Shown here piece after piece: positions 33,290 to 47,060 of a stretch of 64,000 nt of DNA. The position numbers were made by a program, and so were the translations under genes. The stretch lies in the NCBI RefSeq assembly GCF_014805685.1, contig NC_060886.1, positions 15,554,108 to 15,618,107 of the forward strand. Direction: 5' to 3'. Positions within the stretch are counted from its first letter, which is position 1. Each line of letters opens with the position of its first letter. The notes beneath the pieces are model-generated. The model searched no databases and was not told the DNA's origin. It was given only the letters and a program-made list of their open reading frames with translations. Source of the DNA: Silurus meridionalis. Its lineage: Eukaryota; Chordata; Actinopteri; Siluriformes; Siluridae.

Positions 33290-33540
33290 GTACAGGAAAG
33301 TGAAATAATTACCCAGGGAATCCAAGTAGCTCATGGCACAGGGGCTTGATGTTGACCCACCAGGGCCTAGAGTCTGCCCACTCCCATGGCTCACGCAAGC
33401 AGTCAACAATGAATACAAAGGACTGAGAGGGGATTAGCCAATAAGACATTTGGTAGACATTGTTCTATCTCTGTAAATGAGTTTCTCCAGTTTTATGCAG
33501 CACAAACCAGAGACGGAACATCTCAGCAAGAAAATGATAT
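33290..33540. promoter_or_regulatory. candidate short distal element
   Basis: About 250 bp of complex sequence (GAAATAATTACCCAGGG, GGGGATTAGCCAATAAG) directly before a CT microsatellite. Inference only. Confidence 0.2.
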
Positions 33541-33565
33541 AATTACCCCTTTCTCTTCTCTCTCT

Positions 33566-33569
<4 letters not shown>

Positions 33570-33606
<37 letters not shown>
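33570..33606. repeat. (CT)n microsatellite
   Basis: About 18 CT units. Confidence 0.95.
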
Positions 33607-33610
<4 letters not shown>

Positions 33611-35621
33611 ATTTCACTCTCTCCTCTATCTCAGTCTTACTTGGTGCCTTTTTCTTTCTCTGTGTTTTTGAAAAAAAAAAATATTTTTGGCCTCTGGATC
33701 CTAAATCTTGGACATTAGCAACTGAATAGAAAGCTTTCATACTGTATATCATTTTAATCCTTCATGTTTAGATGCACCAGATGGCTTATTACTGCTCACA
33801 CCAGGGAAAAAGGAGACAAATGGCCTTGTCGTTTATAGGGAGAGATCTGCAGGAAAAATGGCATTCATATAGGGTTGGCTTTGGATAATTGTGTATCTCT
33901 CTGTTCTGAGGCTATGGAACTTTTTCCTATAAATCATAAAACTATTAATACTGGACAGGTGTGTGATTCAAAGAGATGATGTACCTTTGGATAGAAAGCA
34001 AAAAGGTGGAAGATGTGTAGATAAAGTGTAATATAATTAGTTAATTCTTTCTTTTTTTTACATCAGATCACAGTAAAAATATAACAAATATTCAGCATTT
34101 TACAATTTGAAAGTAAATGAATGTAGTCTTAAATAATAGAAAGATTAATAGTATACAAAACACTAATTTGATGTTGGACATACTCCAAATGTCATGGCAT
34201 TATGTGCTATGTTCTATGTACTACAACTGGCTAGACACCACAGCACTGTTGAATTTCCTATTCTGATTGTTCAGAAAGTGTTTATTAATTTATAAATCTA
34301 ACAGCACATCTCAAAATGTAGTGCTGGCTATAATTCAAATGACAGGTCTATGTTCACAGTGATCTGTAAGCTACAGTAAGATCTGATTTACAAGGAACTG
34401 AAATGCTGACTTTTTTTTACTTTTTTTAAGAAAACATTTAAGCAAAATGTAGCACAGAATTATTGATTCACTGCTATGGTGAAAGTTACTTTATTTTTAG
34501 CTTATATTTTAGCTTAAGTCACAAGTGTCAGTTTTTCTTCTCCCAAGTTAGTATGTTTCCCAACATACAGCAGATTGTGTTTTCTGGTTTCACAATCACA
34601 TGGCAAACTGGGTAACATTCACAAGAGACTACAGGTGCAGCTGCTAATGGAAAGATTGTTTATAGCTGCTATATCATAAGTGATAACAGGGACTAACATT
34701 TATAGAGTCAAAAAGAAAAAAATCAGATCAGCTGTTGTGTATGCCTGCGATGCGTTTTAGTATGGAAAAGACGTTTTTCATTATATGTTTTTGTGGGCTT
34801 TTTTGTGTTGTTTTTTATTATGATTTTTAAAGGGGGAGGGGTGTATTTAATCTTGAGCTGTGCTTTGCATTTGGCTGGCTCCCTCCTCTCCACCTCTCTG
34901 TCAGCCCTCCAAAAGGAAACAATACGGTTTAATCTTCATAGCTGACAATGATGCATGGGCTGGATGGAAAACACTTTTCAGGTGTTGTCATTAAAAACCC
35001 ATTTTTTCCCCCACACCCATGTCCCAAGTGAAAGAAATATAAAGAAATGGCCCCAAAGTGTAATGCTTTAATACCTCTGGTACCTTCCTTTTCATCAGCA
35101 TCTGCAGAGAGCAAGCTGCCTGGATTGTCTTCTTTTTCAATTACCTGCTCCTTTCAACTTGCTTAAAATGAGAAAAGGGGTCTGTGATAGAGGTCTGGAG
35201 AACAGTCCACTGCCATTCCCTCCTCTGCCTCTGTGCTTTTGTTGCTGATGTGGTTTTGTTGTTATTTTTGTTTTTTTCACCGATTTTACATAATCTTATC
35301 TACTGCCTTGCTAATTTTTATTCCTATGCATCGTTAAAATATAAAATGTAAATACCGAATAATATATAAATTTATTAAACTCAGACACTCATGTGAATCA
35401 ATGGCATGTCAAAAGCTAAGCTTATGAGAATATACTGTGGGTGATGGAAGTGTTTCACAGTGAATCAACCATAAACCTCTTGTAGCCTATCCAATCTCTT
35501 ATTAATGGTGAAATATATATTGTATTTAATCTGCAAATTGCACATTGGGGTTAAACAATTTTACATTTAAATTCTCTGTGATATCCTATTGAATGATATA
35601 ATACATATATGGAATAAATAC

Positions 35622-35627
<6 letters not shown>

Positions 35628-35686
<59 letters not shown>
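35628..35686. repeat. (TG)n microsatellite
   Basis: About 29 TG units preceded by TATATA. Confidence 0.97.
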
Positions 35687-35687
<1 letters not shown>

Positions 35688-36978
35688 ACTTGGGTTTAGA
35701 TGTATGCCTACTGAAAATGACTTTCTGAAGAGCGAGATTTTACTCACTAATACTACCTTTAGTGCAAACGTGCCTTTGTAATTCTCAATGCTTGTGCAGT
35801 TCTAAGAAAACATAGCACTTGAAAAACCCTGGCCTGATGTTTAACTTCAGTATCAGTGTGTGCTTTGATCTAACAAGAACAGTTGATTAGGTGTGGAAAA
35901 CATCATCCTTTTGGTGGAGAGCATGCCTTGCTGATGACATGCATTTTATAAGGATCACAGCTCTGCAAATATTTGTGTTGCAAGAGATAAGCTGAATAAA
36001 GCACTTCACTGAGAGCTGATGATCTGCAGTCAAGTTCAGATTAAACCTCAGCTCCTTTTTCTGCACATCTTTGAGGCACCTTTATTTTATAAATGATATA
36101 AAGAACTCTACAAAACAAGTGCGAGTTTACGCCTCTGCAGTCTTATAACCAAGCAAGTTGCTAGATGCTTTAGGGCAAATAAAATAAGACTAGAAATTAT
36201 TTGATACCTCTCTGCAAATAAAGGAAAAGTGTGTGAGACAGCTGGAGAGGGGTTTCTGAAGTAAAGTATTTCCTGTTCATATTGTAATAAAATAAATGTT
36301 TTATTATTATTACTGTTTTTCAAAGTGTGGTGCAGACATGCAATTGAGCTGGATAGTAACACTGGGTGTGGGTGTATGGAAGCAGAAGACGGATAAAGGG
36401 GGAAAGAAATGAGAGCTAGTGCAAACCTTCTGCTTTATCTTGTACACAAGGATCTAACAGCATCTTATCTTACACATTTAAAATTACTTTAGCCATAATC
36501 TTTAATGTTTCCATCACAGTTTAACACATCTTTCCATGTCAAGAATGTGTCACACAGATCTCCTGCAGTTTCAGAAGCCATATATTTGGTAGTCAGATTT
36601 TTTTAAAAAGGTCGTTTTACACACAAATTGTGTTTTTGTTTGTTATTATGCTACATACTTTTTCTCCACACTTGCATTCACAATTCAATTAGTCCCTTTG
36701 GCTAATAACAGTTAGTGAAGATGCACTGTGTTGTGGCCATGTTGTCTTTCCAGAATTTGACATCAAATAAACTGCGTATGCCATGAAATCTACGCTCTGA
36801 AACCTTTTTTTTTACATGGTTTGCTTAGTAGTAGGATCACACAGAGCCTATGGTGCTTTCTTTTGTGCTGTATTAAGAGCTTCTAAGAAAGCTTCTAGAG
36901 ATGAAGTGTATTGTTGGCAACAATATTGAGTCTCAACACTTTGTAAATCATTAGCTTTAGACTTGTGGTTTCATAGGA

Positions 36979-36980
<2 letters not shown>

Positions 36981-37031
<51 letters not shown>

Positions 37032-37129
37032 TATACACACATATACACACACACAAAAACTGCTGTCTGTACTGGGGTTCCACATTAGATGTTTGTAATC
37101 TCTGCTTTCCAGATGGTTGGGAATGTGTT

Positions 37130-37193
<64 letters not shown>
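36981..37193. repeat. (AC)n and (GT)n microsatellites in inverted arrangement
   Basis: AC units with ATAT interruptions (36981-37054) and GT units (37132-37193) lie about 78 bp apart and are complementary. Confidence 0.95.
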
Positions 37194-37195
<2 letters not shown>

Positions 37196-37949
37196 GTCTA
37201 GCCAGAGGAGCGGAAAAATTAGCCTAGCACTGGACTATGTGTAACATGCATTATTAATGAGCTCCCAGGATAGCGACCAATCCTGGCCTCACCCCGACCC
37301 TGAGATGTAACTGGCTGGCTGAATTGTGTCCTCATCATTTAGACATGGCCTCACACCTTTCAGTTTGTCCACTGCCAACATATGTAGGAATTCTAACGTG
37401 AGAGAAATTGGTTGGAATTTATATAAATGATTTAGAGCTGCAGTGACCAGTTATAGCTATAAGTATTTGTTACTTCTCTTAGGAGCTGAGTTTGTTCATA
37501 TGATTACAACAAACAGAAAAAGAAGAGGTTTCATTAAAGGTTTAGAAAAGCTAAAAAAGGAGCTTGTTGTCACCCATTGACAGTCAATAGTAACATTATT
37601 ACCCCTTACTCAGAACAACTGTATACTGTGAAGTCAGTTAGTACTATGATACAATGTTGTATAAGTATAACAATAGAAGTCCTGAGAACACATGGAATTC
37701 TTTAAGCTTTACAGTAGCATTTATAAGGTACAAATGTATAATATTTAAGTGAGATTATCTGCATAAGCAAAGAGAAGATTCATAAACTGGTTTTGGAAAG
37801 TGTGATCTTTAGGCAGCTGATTTGTGACTTTTGTTTTTGTTTTGTTATTATGAGTTCTCAATATCATGTGATATCAAACACAGGTTACATAAAAATATAA
37901 AGTACCAGGGCTGATTGTTCTTGTTGTCCACAGAAACCTAAGATTTGCT

Positions 37950-38460
37950 ATCTCTCTAATTTAACGCCTGAAGGTAGAGCAAGGTAAAAATATAGTCCCT
38001 TGTTCACTTAACAATCGCAGGTCAGGGGGATTAAACATGAGGTGCAATATATGTGCCCACAACTGCCAGTCACCCAGCCTGTGTGGTCCATCCATCAGCC
38101 CCTCTTAAATTCTTCATGTCACACCGCACCATCATACACCTGTCGAATTGCTCCTTGATATTGCTATTTTGAGAATAGAAATACGACCAGTGAGATGTGT
38201 TTTTCCTGTCGCCTTGGTAACTGTGTCAAGAACAGAGTTTAATTGGCCTGAGTCGCCCATTCTCTCCAACTGGAAAAGACCAAACAGAACACCTCGACGA
38301 AGCCAAAAGAACCCCCATGTTGGTTACGACGCAGAGCAGATTCAGATGGTAGATATATGCCTTTGACCCTGCTTTTCCAGGTGCTGAATTTAATGCCTTT
38401 AGATCATCTGCCAGTGGATGCTTTCAGAAAACATCACTTGGCTCTCATGGATATGTTGAT
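37950..38460. promoter_or_regulatory. candidate distal element
   Basis: About 500 bp of complex sequence with several CpGs (CACCGC, TGTCGAATTG, ATACGACC, CTCGACGAAGCC, TACGACGCAG). An open frame at 38148-38366 has no family match. Inference only. Confidence 0.22.
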
Positions 38461-39541
38461 ACTGTTAATTGCACTTGTTTAATATTAGCGAATTCAACCA
38501 AAAAAAATCTCATGAAAATGTTGTGCATACAAAGTAGTAAGTTACAATGTCTGCAAAATGACTTTGAGTCATTTCTCTGGTGAAAAAATGGGCTTCTTCA
38601 TAATTTAGTGCTTTGCTCCCTGCCTCTTCAGATGACAGAAGTACGATGGAGGCCTGTAATTACATCTGATTGAACTGTGGAGACTGTCCCATTTGATAGC
38701 ACCCCAGACAGAGAGTTCTCTCTCAGCGTCAGGTCAGAGTTCAGCTCCGCAAGCATGTGTCTTTTCCTTCCTAAGCACGACCACAAGGCCAGAGCAGTAC
38801 CAGTCTCAAAAGTCTAAAGGTGGGCAGCTAGGAGACAGACTGTAGGGTTATTTTCAGTTCCTCCACCTGCTAACCATGGTGGCCCTGTGAGGGAGACTTT
38901 AAACAAGTCTAACAGAGCATTAATGAGGGATGACACTGGGCTTAAATTAACTTCTGCTGAAGGCTCATGTCTCAAACTGAAACACCTTTTCTATGTGACA
39001 GGCATATAATAGACAGTTAAAATCTCTTTCATATGAAGGTTTAAGGATTTGTAATAAAATTTAAATTGTGTCATGCAGCTTGGAGCCTGTTTGCATTTTT
39101 TTAACATTGGCAACTTTGATTTGCACATTCCCAATCGTGATTGTGAGTGCATTAACAATTACCTTTTGCTTCTTTTCATTTAACGACAATTATAACTATT
39201 AAAATGCACCATATAGATGAAGACACAAGATTAGTTATCAAATATATCCAGATTATAATATTCTGGCTCTATAGATCTTCTGGCTGCTTGAAATGCAATG
39301 CTATAATTACACAGTGGGGAGTGTTGTGAAATGATATGGTTCTTGAGCAAATACAGTGACAACTTGTGTATAAACTGTCAAGAATATGTCTCACTGAGTA
39401 GAGCCAATAGTTTTGGTTAGCTATCTACCTTACATGTATTTAATTTGCTGGTTGATTCTGTTCTCTTGTTCAAGTCTATTTGACAGACACAAGGTTAAGT
39501 TTCTTGGGGTGTCTATCATATACACACTCTGATATAGACAC

Positions 39542-39544
<3 letters not shown>

Positions 39545-39607
<63 letters not shown>
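39545..39607. repeat. (AG)n microsatellite
   Basis: About 31 AG units; complementary to the CT array at 39779-39850. Confidence 0.97.
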
Positions 39608-39615
<8 letters not shown>

Positions 39616-39778
39616 AAGACAGAAATGAGATTAGAGATGTCTGACAGGACAGGATAGCCGGAGACGAGAGACAACCACACCGCATTCTCAAATGATAAAC
39701 CCTTATTCACCTCCAACCAAGGTTAACTTAACCTGAGTGTCATACAATGCCCATGTAAGATCTCTAGCCCCACAAGTC

Positions 39779-39780
39779 TT

Positions 39781-39845
<65 letters not shown>

Positions 39846-39850
39846 GTCTC
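39779..39850. repeat. (CT)n microsatellite
   Basis: About 33 CT units with TTT and ATC interruptions; complementary to 39545-39607. Confidence 0.97.
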
Positions 39851-40829
39851 CCTATTACTCTGTCAGCTGGAGGTGTAGGTAGAACTGCCAGCAGAAAGCA
39901 CAGTGTGTCCCACGCTTCATAGACACATCTCTGCTGGCTGCATTTGTTACTGAACTGCAGCTGATACAGGTGACACATATATAATGTATACGATTTGCCT
40001 AAAGCTATTCTGCTAGAACTGACCACCATACTGTACAACTACCATTTGACTGCCCACTCCCCCACATTAATAAATAAGGGAATAGCTTAAAGAAATGCAG
40101 GTGTTATAGTGTAAATATGTGCACACACTGCCATTTTCTTTGCTTCCAGTTGAAGACTTTGCCAAATCTACCTCAAGCCAGCATCATTTCTTATTCTATC
40201 TTTAAAGCAATAATTGATCTACAGTTCTAGTTTACTGGGCTTGGAACTGGAACAGATCACAGCAGTGCACAGGGAGATTCAAATACCATATTACCATTTC
40301 ATAAATGTTGAAAAATCATAATGCTGCCAAATACATGTCGTAAAGGACTTTATGATCACTTTTACAGAAACAAACACAAAAAGTGTACAAAATGTGATTG
40401 GCAATGATAATTAACAATGATAATAATAATAATAATGATATATTATAATTCATCTGCACATTTGTTACAAACCATTATAACTACAGACTGTTATAGAAAT
40501 TCCTTTTCAAGAATGATTCATTGACAAATAGTCTTCATTAACTTAATAATAGTTTAGCCAGTAATGAAAAGCCTTTCAGTAAATTTCTTTCCTCCCTGAT
40601 GAAGCTTTACAGCAGTATCCAGCAAAAGAAAGATAGTGACCTGGCTGATTGATAATCGATAGCTTCTAGCTCTGCTTGTATTGTGTTTCTGTTCTAGAGT
40701 TTTGTTTTAATGTTGTTCTTCCCTTCTTGGTCTCATTAAAGGATATGGTTACCCTCAAACAGCTTTTTAATTTAGCCTAATGATTTTTTGAATAATATAT
40801 CAGATATGTAGTAAGCCCTGGGGAAAGGC

Positions 40830-41360
40830 CCCTTTCTTCAAGGTGCCTTTAATGTGAATAAGCTTTCGGTTTTGTGTGCGCTTGTTATTGTTCTTGTCTT
40901 AGTCAGAATTGGAATTTCATCACACCAGCACAATACCTTATGGATCATGCTCTTTGGGCAGCCTATGAAGGTCATCCAAGTGTGACACACATTCTTTTTG
41001 ACAGTTACAGCAAACAGACTGCGCTTTCCCATCATGAAAACGGCTTTGCGGAACACTTTAACACTTCCGAAGGAGAATAACAATAATTCATTTATATGAC
41101 GTTTCAATGGAGATAGCCTTTAAGCAGACGAGAGTGCTTTTTAATGTGGAAGAATGAGATCCTGCTCTGCAAAAAAAAACATTTTTAAGCCTGAACTCCG
41201 TAGCAGAAATCACCTGTGCAATTTTATGGCATGATTTTACAGAGTAAATCATTTTATGGTGCGGTACCAGATTTGAATTTAGACAGACAAGACGCAGTCT
41301 GTCATTTATGCTGTATGTAGTATTAGCATCAATATGATCATTAATAACATTAGGATACTT
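40830..41360. promoter_or_regulatory. candidate distal element
   Basis: About 530 bp of complex sequence with GTGTGACACAC, AATAACAATAATTCATTTATATGACG, ATTTTATGGCATGATTTTAC and AATCATTTTATGGTGCGG. The last two share a TTTTATGG core 40 bp apart. Overlapping frames on both strands (40838-41107, 40874-41080) lack family resemblance. Inference only. Confidence 0.25.
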
Positions 41361-42289
41361 TCGACAATCAGGTGAAGATTACATTATGCTTAAATATAGT
41401 GACAGCCTGTGCCATTCCAGGGCAAGTTACAAAATATAATTGTGCACTGACAGGACTCGATGTGTGTAATAGGTTGGTGAGTGGTGGGAGGCTGGGCTGT
41501 GTGTGTTAGTCAAACAGACGGTCCTGGTTCCTGATCATCATTCATCCAGTCTTCCCCAGCTCAATGTGATCCCTCCCTGTCATTAGTATGATTGGCGTAA
41601 ATTATTTAGCTATGCGTGTTTGGAGAAGTCTAAACACAGCAGATATTCAATGAGGCAAAGAGTTTTCAAACACCAGTCACATGGTGACACGCTCCACGAA
41701 TTGAACTCCAAACAAGCAAATAAACACTGACTCCTACAGACGGAAGAATTTGGAAATCCACTTCAGTCAGTCTTGAATTAAAACAGAATCTTAATATTGG
41801 TCTCTGTGCGTATTTATATGGTTCTAGTTATATGTTTATGGTGTAAGTTTATGTTACCATTGCAAAGGCTCAGAAAGATACTAGCTACATCTCTGACAAC
41901 TGCTCTATTCCCTGTCTTGCAGGCCTGTCAGTCAATAGGAGCCCACCCTCTCGAAGCCAGCAAGAGGTACTCAGAGAGGAAATGATATCTCTCAGTGGAG
42001 TGGAGAAAAAAAATCTATCAGGCCTTTTTCGAAGCTGTCGGAGCTCAAGAGCCGTGTAATCAGCAGAGCATGCATGCTCAACGAGGCTATTCCCCACTGA
42101 AGAGCACTGAACAGCAGTAGTGGTGCTACTTAGGATGACATCATACGCAAAGTGGGTAAACAGTTCTTGACATGTTTTCAATATGATTACATTAGAACAA
42201 GCAGCATTTGATTGAAAAGCTAATATTCAAGCCATGCAAATCATCAATCACAAGAAGCACAGTATTAATTATTCAATAAAACAGTCTAA
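41361..42289. other. no gene recognised
   Basis: Moderately complex sequence; nothing recognised. Confidence 0.6.
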
Positions 42290-42830
42290 TTCAAGAATCA
42301 ATGTTGGGATTGGGAGTGAGGCGAGGGGGCTCCCAGCAGAGAGGGAGTGGGGGATAATAAAAAAAGGAATAGGGAATTACCACTCTCTCAGAGCTGTGGC
42401 CCCACTCGTCCTGAGCTGTCAAAAACAACTGCCGTGCCTCTGTTTCATCTCACTAAGTTTAAAGATGACTTTGGAAACACTTGATTTTTTTTTTTTCTTC
42501 ACCAAACTCGTTAGGTCTTTGTACCTCATTAGTTCGGTTTTCTCCCTCCCTCTTTCTCTCAGTCCTCCTTGTCTCTTTCTGTGGCTTTAAAATTGTCATT
42601 ACTCGCCCTCACGCCTCATGTTTGCATTTGAAGTTGGGAATTGGGGGCTGTGATCTCAGGCAATTACCAACGGGGCTAAATTTTATCCCTGGGAATTCGT
42701 TATTTACATTCAATTAAACAAATTGATCAAGCGACCCCTACTGTACGGGATCATCATTATAAAGAAGGCACAGTGGGAGCAGGCAGGTTTAATTTGTTCT
42801 AATTCTAAGCCATCTAAAGTATGCTGCTAA
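42290..42830. promoter_or_regulatory. candidate distal enhancer
   Basis: Complex sequence, notably 42595-42780, with TTTGCATTTGAAG, GGCAATTACCAACG, TTCGTTATTTACATTCAATTAAAC and AATTGATCAAGCG. Broken by short CT-rich runs at 42540-42580. Inference only. Confidence 0.28.
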
Positions 42831-43062
42831 ACTAAAACCTCAAAGGTATTTCTTTGAGAACTCATGTGGCCCGTTTTCTTAGGTGATGAGGGTGCCTCTT
42901 ATTAGTTTTGATAGATACATTATTAATGTCATAATTGGGCCCAGAAGTCCACTAAAAGTTTGAGGCCCATGCATAACTTTATTTAGTCTGCACTCTATAT
43001 TACTGTTTGAGTCTACATATGTGATTGGCTGTAAACTTATCCAAATGCTACCCTTATTCTCC

Positions 43063-43099
43063 TTTTTACACTGCTAGCATTCTGCTAGCAGTGTAAAAA
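43063..43099. repeat. perfect 17-bp stem, 3-nt loop hairpin
   Basis: TTTTTACACTGCTAGCA, loop TTC, TGCTAGCAGTGTAAAAA: exact complement over 17 bp. The inner GCTAGC is itself palindromic. Confidence 0.97.
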
Positions 43100-43973
43100 T
43101 AAAAAGATTACAAATTCCTTGTGCAGTGAGTAATTACAATTTTTAAACAAACTATTTGATGCATCTCTGTGGCTGCATGTTTGACTTTAGGCTCTCATTC
43201 TACATCTTATATAATAATTTATGGGTCTTTACATGAACTAAAATCTCACAATATGACACCCTAAAGTATTTTGGGTCTTGAGGTTTGTGTAGTGGACCAC
43301 AGTGAGACTTCCCATCATTTGATAACAGTCTTGTGGTTAATAAGTAGCTAACAAAAAGTCAATAATCGGGAGGTAGTTTGACGATAATTGCTTTTACACT
43401 GGCCACAGAACTGATGGATCTAGATTGCATACAGGAAAGTGATAAACATGTTTTATTGCCCCAACATTATTCATCATTTAAATTCTCAGAAGGTTGTGGA
43501 TCATGGCTCATTTCAAGGATTTATTTTTAAGATGCAAAACATAGTATATTATTATATTATGACAGAGCGGAATAGTCATTCTCACTGCACTACAGCCAAA
43601 CTCAATACAAACACTACGGTTTGCAAATGAACAAAGAAAATAAAATAACTAGGGGTGAATATGTCAATCGTTTGCAAAAAACCCAGCGAGTCAAATGACT
43701 GATTTGTAATACCATCTAATACATAGGATTTTGTATTTGTGTTTATGATTGCTGCCAGCTTAGATGCTCTAGCGTTAGTGTCCATAGCCCCTCACCATGC
43801 ATGTTAAACAATACACTGACTGTCAACAATCACGCATTTATTAACAGCTACAGCCTCCTCTGTATTTATGTTTATAATTACCTCCCATGAGGCTGCAGCA
43901 GGCAGTTTTTCCAGAACACCAAGCACACATTACATAGACCATGTTGCCTCCAGTATGTGTATATGTGAAAATG

Positions 43974-44042
<69 letters not shown>

Positions 44043-44060
44043 CGTGTGTGTGTGTGTGTC
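43974..44060. repeat. (TG)n microsatellite
   Basis: About 33 TG units, one TATGCG interruption, then about 8 more. Confidence 0.97.
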
Positions 44061-45699
44061 TGTTTTGTGTGTGAATCTTTACTGGCCGACAATACGAAAC
44101 AGCAGTCAACAAATAGGCCCAAACTGAGTTAACCAGAGATTAATGTATAAAGTATTGTGTTGTATTTCATTGTGAGACTGTGATACAGCCTGCTCTCCAA
44201 AGGCGCTAGATGATTGTGAATTAGTCAATGCCTCACTGCAGATTGATGGCTCTGTAGAATGTACTAGTCCTTCACAAAGGAACGTATTGATTGGTGTTGG
44301 CTCTGTATTCAGCCCCCATTTGTTGATCAGGGCTGTTATGAGCAGCATGTCGGATTTGACTGAGAGGCCAGTCTGCTATTGGGCTAGAGAGAATGTGGTG
44401 AAATGTCTGAGTTTATAGGAACACAGAGGTGAACTAAACCTGCTTCTTCAGAGTTCAAGTTGAGAGGAATCTGAATCCTGACAGGTTTCACTAACGTCCT
44501 TGAGATAAATAACAGTAGTGTGTTTGCAACCAATAATATAATACATCATAACACATATATATTATTTGTTTTTGTGAAGAAGTGTTATCATTAGTCAACA
44601 TTAGATAAATTAAGATACAGACACACACCCAGTAGATGCTTGTGAATGTAATAAGGACACAAGACACACCTCCTCTAACAGCAGAGGTCTTGCTCACCCT
44701 GAATACTAGCACCACTTTTAAGAGCCATTTTTTATTAACTTCCTTGTTTTACATACATAAACACTTTATAGACATTTACTCATATTGAATTCTTGCAGAA
44801 AGATTTACGTTGACTCCCCTTACTTTATTCATGTGACCTTTTGCATGTCTTTATCTTTTGGATTTATTTGGTTGTGTGCTTCCACACCTTGCATTAATCC
44901 TCTTGCACAATGATCCCGATTCTGCCTCTGAGTATTCCTCTTTACACTCACACTTTCTCCACAATAAAATATCTTTTTGTACGATTAGAAATGTATCTAT
45001 CATTATAGACCGAATACCAAAAACACATGACATAAAAATCTGAAAATATATTTTAAATGTTCCTGCTCTTTAAAATAATGTAAACTTTTTTTTTTTTTAC
45101 TTTGTATCAGTTCTTAACAATAATTTTGGCAACAATAACTTTCATAAGTAGTTTCTGTTAAGTTATATTTTTCACATTGTCAGAAATGTAGTTTTGTTAT
45201 GGCTATGGCTGTCAGTTCCTGCGTTCCACTCTCTCCTCCTCATTGCCGTGCCTCAAAGATGAAGTGAGTAGTGAAGCACATAGTCCTGCCTGCCATAGTT
45301 GGAGACTGTTGATAGCTGACAGAGCGGTGTGATGTGAGACATATTATATTGGCATAGTGAAGTGATGCTGATTTTCAACCTCCATGTTAACTGTTCTAAC
45401 TGTTAAACAAGCCTTAACAGAATATTTATTCTGGAATTTATTCTGACAACGGCAATTCTTTAAGCATCTACAATTCTAATACGCAATTAAAAAAAAAGTT
45501 ACCTAAGTTGTCTGGTATTAAAATGTACATCTTAAAATACTAATATTGTCGAAGATTAAATATACACTGCTGTCTTGTGCAACCTTTATGTAGGCATTTC
45601 TATTACAGCACTTGTTTCATGTACATGCACATATGTATTTTAATGGCATTAGCTTAGTAGTATGAGACCAAACATCATTCCTTTCACGTACCCTGAGTC

Positions 45700-46320
45700 A
45701 TCTAGTAATTTTCCAGCTCCTGTTAAAACAAGCAAGAGCTTTAGAGCACTCACTGTGTGACTACTCTTTAAAGTTACTGCTAGCTAAAATGAATGCTGAT
45801 CAGAAAACCTCTAAAGGCGCTAAAGATGAGCTAGTCTGTACTGGTGTGTTTTGGCAAAGGCAGGCTGCTTAAAGTGGTGAAAGTCATTTTCCTTGGTGCC
45901 GATCTGCATGGGGCTCTGCCTCTAGTTAGCTATTTAAGTGAATCCCCTGTCGCCAGGGATGAAGTGGAAAATTCACTGAGGCCTGTTTAATAGGCATATC
46001 AAGCAAACTGCTTATAAAAATGCCCATTTATCATTCTCAGGGCCTAATTGGTTTCCAGTTCCTGTATACATGCAGTGCAGTAAATTGAATGTGTCCTTTC
46101 TTCTGCAGCTCAAGCATTTCAAATGCTGTAATCAGCTTTGCTCGGTTCAAGTTAATATGGCCAGAAAGGAAAGGAGCAGAGCCAAAACATGCAGAACACA
46201 TTCCACAGCTAATTGCAGTTCATTAAGACCTAAAGTAGGAAACCTTTTTAGCTGGCTTTATGCAGTATTTTTGGGCTTGACTGCAAGTAGTTTGGTGTTA
46301 ATCAAGCGTTAGAAACAACT
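45700..46320. promoter_or_regulatory. candidate distal element
   Basis: Complex sequence with GAATCCCCTGTCGCCAGGGA (imperfect stem) bracketed by AGTGAAT and ATTCACT, and TAATTGG, CTAATTGCAG, CATTAAGACC cores. Inference only. Confidence 0.2.
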
Positions 46321-46789
46321 GTTTTTAGATTCATCACTGATAAGATTTTTCATGCCATATGTAGATTATCATTGAACATTATCATTTTGACACTATTTCA
46401 GAATTTTCTTTTATCTAACTCTACAAAGGGATTTAATATTTTCCCACAGAGGCAATGGTGAGGAAAGAGGCAGAGTACAAGAGACACAGTGAAGTGTTTA
46501 TGTTGCAGTGCTATAATGAGCTCTGTGTTTAAACACTTACAGGATTTAAAGGGTGATACTGTTGAGAACACATGGTTTTGGAGTTACTGTGAAGTGTTGT
46601 ACACATGGTGATGCCAAAATATGAACAATAATTGCTGAAGCAAAATAGCCATTGTGCTATGGCAAACTCCTGGGGTTAAACTGGACCTGGTGCTGGTGCT
46701 GCAGATGCCCTGAAACACTCTGGTGTTAGTGAAAACCACATGAAAACACAGCAATGCACATGTACTACAAACTCATTAAGAGGCACTAG
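46321..46789. other. no gene recognised
   Basis: Ordinary sequence; nothing recognised. Confidence 0.6.
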
Positions 46790-47060
46790 CAGCGGTCATT
46801 CATCACAGGCCTGTAGGAAGGGCCTTCACACCGTTGGCCAAAGCTGCAGAGGGAAGCAGATGGAGCCTCAGAGGTTAATGAAGGAATAAAGGAGCTCCAA
46901 CAAGCCACAGGCGCCACTCGCTGATGACCATTCCAGAGGCTGCTGGCCTGCCTGGAGCTTCAAGAGGAGGCCGTGGATTACGGAGACATACTGCTGCGAT
47001 GAATTATGTTCTGCCACATGTTAGCTCAAATTTATCCACAGGGTGAAGCAGGTACAGGTT
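46790..47060. promoter_or_regulatory. candidate distal element, GC-richer
   Basis: About 270 bp of GC-richer complex sequence with GAGGTTAATGAAGG, GCGATGAATTATG and GGCGCCACTCGCTGATGAC. Inference only. Confidence 0.22.

Larger units (their letters stand above)
33607..37940. other. no gene recognised; TG and CA repeats
   Basis: AT-rich sequence with TG at 35628-35686, CA at 36981-37054 and TG at 37132-37193. Nothing else recognised. Confidence 0.6.
38461..40829. other. no gene recognised; inverted GA/CT repeats
   Basis: Contains the GA and CT arrays listed separately and AAT units near 40424-40437. 38600-38980 is complex sequence. Otherwise nothing recognised. Confidence 0.6.
42831..45699. 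other. no gene recognised; hairpin and TG repeat
   Basis: AT-rich sequence with a perfect 17-bp hairpin (43063-43099) and a TG array (43974-44060). Nothing else recognised. Confidence 0.6.

Noticed and set aside
43063..43099. MicroRNA precursor
   Set aside because: The stem is only 17 bp with a 3-nt loop, and the flanks do not extend the pairing.
43841..44122. Thr-His repeat protein frames over CA/TG arrays (also at 17163, 18848, 19273, 62112)
   Set aside because: All are translations of CA or TG microsatellites.
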